The notes beneath the pieces are model-generated. The model saw only the letters and a program-made list of their open reading frames with translations. It did not search any database and was not told the DNA's origin. The position numbers and the translations under genes are program-made. Positions 25,039-36,246 of a stretch of DNA of 64,000 bases are shown here, in pieces. How positions within the stretch are numbered: the stretch's first letter is position 1; every line of letters starts with the position of its first letter. The stretch comes from Glandiceps talaboti (lineage: Eukaryota > Hemichordata > Enteropneusta > Spengelidae). The stretch covers positions 17,284,501 to 17,348,500 of the forward strand of contig NC_135553.1 in the NCBI RefSeq assembly GCF_964340395.1. Direction: 5' to 3'.

Positions 25039-28000
25039 ATGCCACCTAAAAGAAAATCAACCCCATTAAAGGACTACAATGTAAGGAAGAATAAAAGATT
25101 GAAAACTGACAACAAAGTTGTCAAATCATCAACGAAAAAATCTCCAAATAAGACGCCAGTGAAGAAAACACCTCCAAAGAAAACCATAACTACCAAGAAA
25201 AAGTCCCCTGTGAAAAAATCACCACCAAGAGCTACAAGTAAAAAGGCGATTTCAACAAAGAAGAAATCACCACCAAGAAACAGATCACTGACCAAAGTGT
25301 CACCAACACGAAAAGGGGGCCAAAAAAGAACCAGATCATCAAGTGTGAAGGAGCAGCCACAGAAAAGGACCAAAACAGAGAATCCGTACACCAGGGTGTT
25401 TAAAGTATCAGCCAGGAAGAAAAATGAAAGTACAGGAAGAAAGACCAACAACAAAGTGACAAAACAAAATACAAACGCAAAAGGCAAAAAAGCATCAACA
25501 AAGCAAACAGAATTATCAAAGAAAACAGTGACGAAAGTTGAACTAGATGAGAAAGTCGAAAGAAGGGAGCAGAAGGTAGATGAAAACAGTACTTCAAAAG
25601 AAACAATAGTTACAACTGAAAGTGTAGACGGTAGAAGTGATTTTGTTGATTGTAGCGGTGAGGTGAAGCAGGAAGAACTGAAAGACAACAAAGACTCAAG
25701 AATTTCAGGAGAAGTTGATATTGAAGTAAAGAGTGGTGAGATGCTTGGACAGAAGATAGGAAAGTTTGTTGGAGCTCATGTCTCTATAGCAGGTATGGTG
25801 TAACAGAAAATTTACAAAAAAAAATTGTCAATTCTGTTAAATTTAGTAAACTTTTGTTTTGAAGACAAAGTAGAGAATTAGTACCTAGAATTTCTGACTG
25901 CACACTTCAATCTAGTCGTGCATTGGCCAACCCCTTTCAAGTAAATGAAAGTGTAGTAATGGCCGATAGCATGGGATGACATGTCGTATCTTGCAGACTA
26001 ATTTTCAGTCATTTGAAGAAAAATTGTAAACTTTGAATTTTTTATTTTGTCATGTATGTTTGACTACAGATGTTTGTTTTTCATCAGGAGGAATTGAAAA
26101 TGCAGTTACTAATGCTGTTGACATCGGTGCCAAGGCCTTTGCATTGTTTCTGAGATCTCAACGTCAGTGGGTGACGAAACCATTGAAGATTGACGCAGCA
26201 GAGAGGTTCAAAGAAAACTGCAGAATTCACGCCTTTCCTTCTCATTTGATCATCCCACACGGTTCGTATCTAATGAACTGTGGATCCCCAAATGAAGAAA
26301 CCTTAGAGAAAAGCCGCAATACATTGGTAGATGAATTGAAACGATGTGAAATGTTGGGTTTGACTATGTTTAACTTTCATCCTGGTAAGTGTCATAGACA
26401 CAGGGCTCGAAATTAACAGTATGAGTCCTGTTTCCAAAGACAACCAATTCTTGTCATGAGTTTGCAGCTGGTAGCCCATTTAGGCTACCACTGATTATGC
26501 ATGGTTTCAAGGATGGAAAATTTACAGACATTATTTTAGTAACACACACACATACATTTCCAATAGAGGAGCTCTGTTTTCAGTTCAGGAATATGAGACT
26601 ATTGGTCACCTTCATTGGGCTAACAATTTCTGGAATAGGTAGCACACTGGGACTACCAAGGAAAAAAAAGCCCTGAGATAAAAAACACAAAATAACACAA
26701 TGCATGTTTTCTTCAAGGTTATTTTGTAATCACTATTCCGAATGTTTAGATTTTGGTGCTCAAAATTTTAGCTGAATAATAAATGTTCACATGTTAGCTT
26801 CACTTTATGTTTGCGAATAAAAAACTTGAACAACACTGTATCATTGAAACTTTCTGTATTGATTCACACCTAGTAAATGATTCTACCATTATTACATATA
26901 GTTATTCAGAATTTACCAGTGAAATTGATTCCTTTGCCACACTGATTTGTTTAAGAATTGTATCATTATTATGTACTCAAATTTGTAAGAGTGAGTTATG
27001 GTATTTTGCTGTTAACAGGTTCATCGTGTGGTGAAATCTCTGTGGAAGAATGCTTAGATCGTATTGGTGAAAGTATTAACCAGGCCCATGCCAAGACTGT
27101 AGGAGTTGTTACAGGTCTGTCATTAAAGTTTTAGTGATTTCATGACCTAGGTTTTTGAGCCTCTGGAAATGAAAGCTGAGAGAGAAATCTAAGAAAAGTT
27201 AGCAATAGTTACATCACAACATTTGATGTGTATTTCTTCCTTGTCTGTGATCCAGTGTTGTGGTACTTGGTGTTGAAAAGTCATTGAGAATTTTGTTGGC
27301 ATAATTATTGAAAGTGATCAGATCGTTTTTTTTTCCCAGTAGTACATGTATTATTTGTCAACAAATGATTACTAGTTGGGAGAAAGAGGATTACCTTTGG
27401 GTTTGGGAAATTTGTTACCTGAAGAAATGTCAATGTTTTGATACATTGCCTCAAAATTTGTATCCCATGTATGACACTTTTTCATACTATTAGTGTTTTT
27501 ATTAAGGATGGTAAGTAGGTAAAATCTACCAGTGAATTTCCCAGGTTATAACTTTCAAACCATAATTATAGTAAACAGGGTATGAAAATCTAATAGTATG
27601 CAATTCTTACCAGACTTTCTACCTCTGTCATCAGAGTTCCCCAACCTCGGGAAATACTGGGCCAATGGAGTGCACATGATTATGTAGCTAAACCAGTATT
27701 CTCATATGATATGATATGATAGCAACTTCTTGTCTTTTTATACTTCAGTCATTGAAAATATGAGTTGCCAAGGTTCTACAGTTGGAGGAAAGTTTGAAGA
27801 ACTGAAAGGGATCATTGATAGAGTAAAGGATAAATCTCGTGTAGGTGTCTGTCTGGATACATGTCACGCCTTTGCTGCTGGTAAGACGACATATGTGAAA
27901 GTTACTGTGATTTCCCAATGATTGTATTTTGTAGTAACACATTAGGAGACTCCTCTCTAGGTCTTTATTTCCCTGCATACTGAAAACCAATTTCCTGATT

Positions 28001-30476
28001 TAAAGCCCAATGTGTGAATCCCATGGTCTCACAATAGTGTTTTCTTGTTATCTTATCAATGGAACTGTAAGGATTAGGTAGGGCTGGAAATTAACAGTAG
28101 TTCTGTGTCTACAGACAACCAATTCTTGTCTTAGGGATACCACAATTTGCAGCTGGTAGCCCACTCAGGCTACCACTGTGATGGAAGATTTACAGATAAA
28201 ACACATATTTCCAGGAGAGGAACTCTGTTTTCAGTTCAGGAATGTAGGACTATTGGTCACCATCCTAGGGCTACCACTTTCTGAAATTGGTAGCCCAATA
28301 GGACTACCAAAGAAAAAAGTTAATTTCGAGCCCTGTTTAGGTGAAGTGTTCTTCTGTACAGGACAATTTTTTTTCTATATGTAAATTGATACTTTTAGAA
28401 TAAAGGTTTTCTGTCTTCGACAAAAATTATTAGTAACTGTACACCGATAAACATTTGTGAGCTAGGCAACTGAAAATAGTTACCCATGAAAAAAAGTGAT
28501 AGAAGAAACTAAAATGATGGTCAGATATAGACAGCTACTCCAGTACTACACAAACTAGGAAACTGTAATGCTTTATAACTTATGAAGTTCTCTTTTGACC
28601 ATTCTCTCCCCTAAAGGTCACAATATTGCAACAGAAGAAGGTTATGACAAGGTGATGTCAGAGTTTGACAATATTGTTGGATTTGAGTATTTGAAGGCTG
28701 TACATTTGAATGACTCAATGGGTAGGTAGATTGTTATGCTTTTTTGGTCACTTTTTGAAGCAAAGTTTTGGTAAATAAATAGGGGAGATTATTTTAAAAA
28801 TACTTTCTAACAATAAAGCAGTTGTTTGCAAAAGTGTTACATATAAAGTTATTTTGTTCATTTGACAAGTGATTTTTGGTGGGAAAGTGGTTGGTTCATA
28901 TGAGATGCAACTAGACTAAACTGTATTGGTATTACTGTGGTAATGGAGAGTTCAGTTTACTATGAGAATTGCAAACTATATCTATTGTTCTTCAATGTGG
29001 TAGATTACCCAAGTGGGTGATAGTGGTTCCCCCCTGTGATCAACATAGTGTAAACATTGGAAGTCCCAAAACAGCACTTCAAGTTCAAATAAACTAGTTT
29101 TCAGAGATGCCTCCCTACTGAGACTATAATTAAACCAACCTCCATTCAATAGCTTATCACTGTTGTATCAACATATTTTGACAATAGTTTTAGTTTTGTC
29201 TATCACATAACTTGTTCTGAGTATTGTTTTCTCTCACAAAAACAGGTGCATTGTAAAGTTTATGCCTGTTTGTCTTTGTAATACTAGTGAGGGCAGGGCA
29301 TAAGAAAGAAATTTTACGTCAATAACATTTATTAATTTTTCTGTCGTAGGTGATTTAGGCTGTCATAGAGATAGGCATGAGAATATTGGTAAAGGAAAAA
29401 TTGGTTTGTCTGGATTTCGTAAGCTCATGAATGATCCACGGTTTGATAACATTCCAATGGTTTTGGAAACCCCTGCAGAGTGAGTACAAATTTTACCTTT
29501 TCATCTATGTCTGCACCAAAGTGTATATCCCATAATCCTTTGCATCTGAGCATGCTCAGTTTTGATTGCAAATAGGCAATTATGCATTTTAGATTCTGGT
29601 TGATGTAGAATTTAGAGTATCAATAACCAACAACAAACAAACAAACAAACAACATTTTACAGTCAAATTCTGTCACCTAATTTGATACAAATGTTTTCTT
29701 CTATTTCATATGCTGCTATCTCAGTGGTAACAGCCTTAGTGATGAAGAGGAAATTAAAATATTGTATAATATGATTTCACCAAAAACTCTACCTCAGATG
29801 GGATAGAAATGTGTGACATTCTCAGTGTATGGTGATGTCAGATGAAACTCTGTACAATGCATATCTCATTCCATGTGAAAAGTTCCTTTAGATTGGTTCA
29901 CTGGAAACAAATTAGTAGCATGATTTTGTGTTGCGGCTTGTCCCTATCTTAATGTTTATATATGAACATAGCTGACCATGCTGTCAGATATGGTCATAAA
30001 GTGAAGTGTACAGCCACACAACAACAGGAAACAGCCCCCCCCCTCCCCATGACCACCCACAGTTTATTCACTCATAGTGGTGGTGGTGTGGCCATGTTTG
30101 TAAAGAACAGTGTGACAGTTACAAATTATACTTTTGATAAGACTTCCTTGAAGGGCCTCTCACCTTTGATATTTTAAGATAAGCATTGTTTCTTCACAGA
30201 AAAATTAAAACTAGCCAAAGAAACATACAAACACTTTGTGGTCAGGGTGATATGGTTAGTGAATATATATGCAAGGTTTTTTTTTTGGAAATTTAGAATG
30301 CAACAGGTGAGAGGACACAATGGTAGTCTTTCCCCACAGTTTGAGTAACATACCTGGATGAATTACTTTTTTGCAGCATTGGATACGATAAAGAAATCAA
30401 ACAGTTGTATTCTCTCGTAAAGACCAAGCCAAGGTCTGATGTAGTGAAGAAAAAGAAGACAGAAATTCACTGCTGA
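25039..30476 (+). CDS. AP endonuclease IV (Nfo/Apn1 family), 537 residues
   Basis: Zinc-dependent endonuclease of base-excision repair; cuts DNA 5' of abasic sites. Exons: 25039-25792, 26088-26384, 27019-27114, 27749-27880, 28617-28721, 29350-29479, 30377-30476; 1614 bases, all phases close. The catalytic domain spans about residues 243-530. All nine metal ligands known from E. coli Nfo are present: His309 (PHGSYLMN), His349 (FNFHPG), Glu385 (IENMSCQG), Asp419 and His422 (LDTCH), His456 (HLND), Asp469 and His471 (DRH), Glu501 (VLETP). Residues 1-240 are a Lys/Ser/Pro/Thr-rich, probably disordered tail with many SPxK/KKSP-like repeats, likely for nuclear import and DNA or chromatin contact; the E. 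coli enzyme lacks it. ATG 25039 (AACACAATGCC) is chosen; an out-of-frame ATG lies upstream at 25018. Vertebrates lack this family. Confidence 0.95.
26401..26675 (+). mobile_element. Inverted-repeat element in endonuclease IV intron 2, copy A
   Basis: Begins CAGGGCTCGAAATTAACAGT and ends in a degraded complement (AAAGCCCTG). The interior (ACAACCAATTCTTG, GCAGCTGGTAGCCCA, CAGGCTACCACTG) recurs in the same order at 28080-28334. Non-coding MITE-like element. Confidence 0.8.
28080..28334 (+). mobile_element. Inverted-repeat element in endonuclease IV intron 4, copy B
   Basis: Starts AGGGCTGGAAATTAAC and ends GTTAATTTCGAGCCCT, a terminal inverted repeat of about 16 bp with one mismatch. Same orientation and order of internal blocks as the copy at 26401, so the two introns of this gene were hit by the same family. 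Confidence 0.85.
28722..30376. other. Endonuclease IV introns 5 and 6 (exon 6 lies at 29350-29479)
   Basis: Apart from exon 6 nothing coding is seen. A CAAA run at about 29632-29652 is the only repeat. A 71-codon open frame at 29962-30177 has no recognisable content. Confidence 0.5.
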
Positions 30477-30930
30477 AAAAGTTCGATTTCGTTGCGCCAG
30501 TTTGTTTTATTTTCTTGTAAACACTAAGCCAAGGTCTGATGTTGAAGAAATAGAACTTTAGAAGACAGAAATTCACTGTTGAAAAAGATAAATTTGTTGC
30601 ACTAGAAATTTTGTTTTTTGTTGCATTCTCTTGTAATTGTAAACACAAAGCCAAGGTCTGAAGAAGTGTAGAGATAGAAGACAGAACTTCACTGCTGAAA
30701 AAGTTAAATTTCATTGTGCCAGTTTGTTTTATTTTCTTGTAAACAGCAAGCAAAGGGTCTGAAGTAGTGTAACAAAAAGGAGAGTTAATTTCATTGTGCC
30801 AAAAATTTTGTTTTTGTTGTACTGTGTTGAAAACACCAAGCCAAGTGTCTGAAGTAGTGAAGTCATAACAGACAGAAGTTCACTGCCGAAAAAAAGTTAA
30901 ATTTTTGCCAGAAATGTTGTTTTTGTTTTC
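30406..30930 (+). repeat. Diverged tandem copies of the terminal endonuclease IV exon
   Basis: The last coding exon (about 30406-30480: AAGCCAAGGTCTGATG, then GACAGAAATTCACTGCTGA) is followed by four degenerate copies at about 30525, 30650, 30750 and 30835, each with an AAGC-AAGGTCTGA block; most also keep a GACAGAA-TTCACTG-TGAAAAA block and a TTTTGTTTT spacer. Period about 100-125 bp. All lie after the stop codon and so would be 3' UTR. Confidence 0.85.
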
Positions 30931-31689
30931 TGCCACTTTTCAAGTATTATGATACATTGAGAGTGATTTACAAGGATGTTTAAATACTGTTATTTCTATT
31001 GCTGTCACTGGCATTTGCATTGCCCATGTTTGTTCAAAGAACAATTCACGAAGAAGAAATTTTCAGAAAAAGCGTAATTCTTGAAATTATAAGAAAAGTG
31101 TAGTATTTTGTTTTCTGGCATTTCATAGCTGTTGGATGGAAATCTCAAATTAAAAAAAAAAATGTTTGCCATCTGTCTATTTCGTTAACTGTTGTAAATT
31201 TTCACCACTGCCAGTTTTATTGAGAACAACAAACATCAGTACATTACTATGGTTCGAACATTAGCATTGAAAAAAATATAGATTTGATTCCATTTTTTTG
31301 TGAAGGAACCTTCTATTCCAGGACCTGTTTTTTTGTCATTTTAATCAAGAAAAGTTAACATTTTCAACTCAGTCTACTGCATATACTATGGATTTTTTAA
31401 AACTCCAGTAGCTCAAACCACAAAGATTTACCTACCAGTAAAAAACTTCAACAATTCAACAATTGAAATGGTCCAAAACCAAAAACACAACTTTCATTAT
31501 TCACATCAGCCACAGCATATTTTTCTAATACATATGTTGTATAATTGCTGCAAAGAGGCTTTGAATGTTACGATAAGGTAGTTTCATTTTTCAACAGACC
31601 CAGTCAACAGATCACCAAGATAGCAAATGTTCGCATGCTAGCACTTGCATACATGTTGTACAATTGCTGCAAAGAGGCTTGAGGTTTTA

Positions 31690-32116
31690 CAATCTGATTA
31701 AAATCTGATGCAGTGAATACAACTCTATTACATCTATATCCTTCATTTATTGTAGTTTTCGATTTTGTTGTTCTGAGGGTTAGCGCCTCCTTCCTGCATC
31801 TGACCCAATACCACAGGAGTTCATGCTCAAATTCTGCATGTTGAGTAACCCACTCACTCGCCTTACATAAAAAAATTTACAGGTACAGTACCTCAGAACG
31901 CTTTGTTCCAACAGAGCTCGAGTGTAGACAGTGATGTTATTGTGTTGGTGGTGCTATTTGTTTATGCATAAGTGCACAATTTGAACGTAAACTCCTATGG
32001 TATTGTTTCAGATGTAAGAAGAGGTGCTCACTCGTGGAAAAACAAGAACAAACGACAATAAACATAGGGAATGGAGGTAAATAAATAATCACCCGTCAGA
32101 TTTTATTTTAGATTTG
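31690..32116. mobile_element. Fold-back element with GATTAAAATCTGATG arms, copy 2
   Basis: Left end AATCTGATTAAAATCTGATG; right end GTCAGATTTTATTTTAGATT. GGTTTTAC flanks both sides, consistent with an 8-bp target-site duplication as made by hAT-type elements; family assignment is inferred. Relative of the element at 24306-24645. Confidence 0.65.
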
Positions 32117-33346
32117 GGTTTTACAACACTGTAGTTTCTTTTGTGAACAGATAACCAAGATTATCAAATGTACCCATACTAACAAAACTATGTATTCAGT
32201 CCCACTTTGTTCAACAATTTGACTTTTGGTTTCAGATCTGAAACTATTTGTACAAGCCAACACAAATAAACTCCTGTGCACTGAGTGTGCAACGATCTAG
32301 TCTAGAGGCTGTCAATGGCTATGAATCCTTCTCCACACAGCGATCAGCCATTTGTTCAGTTTGATATAAATATATCTGGTATAAACTCCTGTCTACAGCA
32401 TTCTGCCATTTGGTGATAAAACAAATGTTAGTACAACAAAAAAAGTCATCTGTAAAACCAGAATTACTATAAAAATGTGCCTAAAAATATAGCTACTGAG
32501 GCTTTAAAAGACATTTTTTATTGTAAGTTATCTTTACGCTTTATTGAACTCAAGGAAGCTAACTTATTTGACAATGTTAGATTATAACTTTACTAATTGT
32601 ATAGAGTATGCTTTAGTAATTTACATGACTGTTCTCTATTTTGCTGAATAAAAGTTTTATTTTATCACTCTTTTAGATTTCCTTTGTTCATTTTTCCTTT
32701 AGTCTTAGTTACCTAGACTCCCATCATTGAGGGTATCACCCCCGAGCAAGAATCTTGGAAAATACAGTGTCGCCAATTGTAAGGGCAACTTGGCCGCTGT
32801 AGTAAAATCACATGGTAGCAACTCTTGCCAAGAATATTTTGGTTAATCTCCCAACAAAGATGGTTTTATTCCATGATTTCTGTTAAATATATACAGAGTT
32901 GATGAAAATGAAAATTTGGAATCAGTTTTGTCCACAACAATTTTACTACAGGGGTCATGTTGTGGGTCATCCTCTCTGTACAGCCATCTTGTAACAATCT
33001 CTGACATTGTATTTTCCCAGACACTCGCTTGGGGGTTATGCTTTCAATGGTGAGAGTCTGGGTAACTAAGAGTGTGTGTAGTTAGGAAGATTGTCTAGTC
33101 TAGTGCTATCTGTGGCATCGAATCTCAAGTCGACCTCATTTTAACAAGAAATGATTCAATACCTCAGGTAGCATCTAAACTAGGAAGATTTTACATCTTG
33201 AGGACTATTAACTTTATTTCATCATATTTTATGAACCTGGAATTTTTCAGATTATGAATACATTAAATTTTGATAGTGATATAAGTTCAAAGGTCACCAG
33301 GGATATATTATGCCAATAAGATATTTCATTTATCCAAGTCTTTAAA

Positions 33347-33682
33347 GTGGTCATATGGATTTTGTATTTATTTTATATTTTTTAATTTATAGAACAATGC
33401 TATCATGGCTTTATACTTGAAAAATCAATGTGAAACAACATTGACTAAGTCTGTGTTTGTAACTCAATACATTGCAAAAGATTAATACGTAAAATGTTTG
33501 TTATTGTATGTACAATAACAAACTTTTTGACACATATTTTAGCTTCTTGCAATCTATTGAGTTACAAACACAGACTTAGTCAATGTTGTTTCAGATTGAT
33601 TTTTCAAGTATGAAGCCATCATAACATTGTTTTATAAATTAAAAATACAAAATAAATACAAAATCCTTATCCACATGGCCAC
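33347..33682. mobile_element. Long fold-back element
   Basis: Arms of about 150 bp: GTGGTCATATGGAT and TTTGTATTTATTTT on the left pair with AAATACAAAATCC and CCACATGGCCAC on the right; inner blocks (AACATTGACTAAGTCTGTGT and its complement) match closely around a short loop near 33505-33520. No coding capacity; only one copy seen. Confidence 0.85.
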
Positions 33683-34359
33683 ATTAACAAGGGGGAAAGT
33701 ATTGAAAATGTATGATCTTTCAGTTTTTCAAGACAGAAAGAAATACCCCCAGTCTGCATATGTAGTCTTAATCTGATGTTTTAGGTGCATTTGTGTGAAA
33801 TCAAAGAAGGTGAACAGGTGACCCCAACAATGTTATTGCAGTCCATGTATATGACTTTTGGCCTCAAGCAATTTGTAGCATTGGTGTGGATTGTGAGTTG
33901 ACAACTGGCTGCCATTTGTTGAATGTTGAGGTCAGCAACCCCAGGTAAAGGTCACGATAGTGTCGAGGTCAGCAACCCCAGGTGAAGGTCACAATACAGT
34001 GTTTTGTCATGAGTGATTTGTGGGGAATTTTACCTGCATTCATGAGGCCAGAGAAGAAATGAAAAAGTGGAGTTCTTAATTGTATGCTTTACAAAACAGG
34101 GTTGAAGTAAGTAGGCATTGGTACTCCCATGGTAAAAAAACTACTCACATGGTTTAAAAAAACTGTGTCCTCATTAAGCCTCCGTACATTGGCAGGCAAG
34201 GATACATATACAATCGGACTAAAGAATTCTCCTAGAGATTCTGAGTCATTGAAAAGAAAAGTAGTACTATGCTAAGTACTTCATTAGATGCCATCCTTTT
34301 TTTAAAAAAAAAGAAGAAATTTATATACACCACAAATATTAACTTGATAAAGGAAAGAG

Positions 34360-34365
34360 TTTATT
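34360..34365 (-). terminator. Candidate poly(A) signal of the coiled-coil gene
   Basis: AATAAA on the minus strand about 515 bases past the stop codon at 34879. Placement is reasonable; no transcript end can be proved. Confidence 0.35.
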
Positions 34366-34734
34366 TCAATGAATACAATACTGTACAAAGGATTTTTCAA
34401 TGTAATATTTACATAATCAAGTAATATGAAACACATAATATATATATTGTAGAACTATTACAGATCTATGTATTTCAGGATACAACAAAGGTGACCGATA
34501 TGGACAGATGATGGATATACTTGTCTATATTTTTTCCAACTTTTCAGATTGGTTTCCCCTTATATATTTAGTCTAAATATTAAGAATCACAGCAGCTGTG
34601 ATATTACTTGTTTTAAGGCCAATTCAAAAGCAAAAGGATTCTAAAACCACAACAGATTCATGTAACTATGGTGGTAGAGGAACTCTGCGTTATAATTATG
34701 TACATGACCTTGGCCATGATCCTGAAAAGAATGT

Positions 34735-34870
34735 GAATCAAGCCAAGGAAGACGGATTTGATAACATCCCAAGCTACCCAAGAGAGAATGGCTTCATAAA
34801 ATTTCAGACAAGCCGAGGGGGACAGACTTGATAAAATCTCAAACACGCCGAGGGAGAAAGAGTTGATGAA
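34735..34870 (-). repeat. About 37-bp tandem repeat in the 3' UTR of the coiled-coil gene
   Basis: Three to four copies of TTGATAAAATCTCAAACACG-type units followed by CCGAGGGAGAAAGA, ending only a few bases from the stop codon at 34879. Confidence 0.75.
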
Positions 34871-34878
34871 ATCCCAAA

Positions 34879-36125
34879 CTAGTATTCAGACTTTTTATTC
34901 GATGAGCTATGACTTCCAGCATAGCTTGCAGCTTCAAAATCTTCTTCATCTAAAAGTCCAAAAGATTTCAACACTTTATGTTGTCTAGTATTTTTCAACT
35001 TCTTCAAATCATTGCCGTATTGCTGTTCACGTAGGAGTTGTCGTCTCTGTTCTTCTAACTCCTCTTTGTGTTCGTGCAGCGCCCTCGTAGTCTGTATCAA
35101 TTTCATCAACTCTCGCCGTAGTTCTCGGTTCTCAGACTTTATTTTACTGGTATGTGCATTGAGACAGTGAAGTGCTTCCTGCAGAAGAGAGATGGTAAAA
35201 ATTAAGTATATGTCACTGGTGATGTAAATATGTATTTGCATTCCTGGAAAGTAGATGATTGCATAGCAAATGCTACCACTGCACATGTTGTCCATAAAAA
35301 AAACCAATCACACCTTTTCACAATAAGTATTTCTTAACTGTTGATAGAGAAACTGTGACTGTACATTGAAGAACGTTTTGATAAATTATAATAATAATAA
35401 TAATGTTGGGTTCTTATATAGCGCTTTCCCACTCCGTGCTCAAAGCGCTTTACAATTTACTCCTGGCTCGGATCAGAACAGCACAACCAAGTATAATACT
35501 TGATTGAAAAGTAAATAATACTATCAGAAATAAAGAACCTACCCTATTCGCCTGTCTTGCAAGTTCGTTGACCTTGGATTCTGATTCGTGTTGATATTCT
35601 CTCTTCTCTGTCAAGAACTGAGTTTTTAGTTTCTGTATTGTGTCAGTATGTTTTCCACGCATCCTCATCACTTCTTTCTCTAAATCTCGTATTCTCTGTA
35701 CTTGATCCGCTTGTAGTCTCTGTGAACACGCAATAAGGTAGCATTATAGTAGATACAGACTTGCCTCAAATCTCTGGACTTTTTTAAACTCTTTAATTGA
35801 ATTCATTTATTTTTATTTTTAACATAAGTGTGTTCTTTTGTGAGAAGTAATGACCTGAGTGAGTGATTGTGAACAATTAGGTAAACACTAAGCCCCTGGG
35901 AGACAACTAGTATTGGTAGTAATTGGGGAAAAAAAAAAAGAAGTTGACCATATTTTTCCGTCACAATATTTGAAATGAATAACTAATCAAAACATTTGAA
36001 GATTAAGAGACAAAAAATCTCCAAAGTGACTGGCATGGTGCCAGTCTAAAGTAGATGCAAAGTATGATATAAATGAATGACTTAGTTCCTCAATATATTA
36101 TAGTGTAGCACAAAATTGAGAGTGA

Positions 36126-36195
<70 letters not shown>

Positions 36196-36199
36196 ATGT

Positions 36200-36246
<47 letters not shown>

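Larger units (their letters stand above)
30931..34340. other. Convergent spacer between endonuclease IV and the coiled-coil gene
   Basis: No exon recognised. Contains a diverged direct repeat around ATTGCTGCAAAGAGGCTT (31546 and 31664), fold-back elements at 31690-32116 and 33347-33682, and a plus-strand AATAAA at 32647 followed by a T-rich stretch that could be a distal poly(A) signal for the endonuclease IV gene. Confidence 0.5.

Noticed and set aside
25074-25691. 205-codon antisense frame opposite endonuclease IV exon 1
   Set aside because: Mirror of the lysine-rich coding exon (Phe/Leu/Ser-rich product); no splice or family support.
29962-30177. 71-codon frame in endonuclease IV intron 6
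   Set aside because: No recognisable domain and it contradicts the well-phased exon 6 to exon 7 junction.
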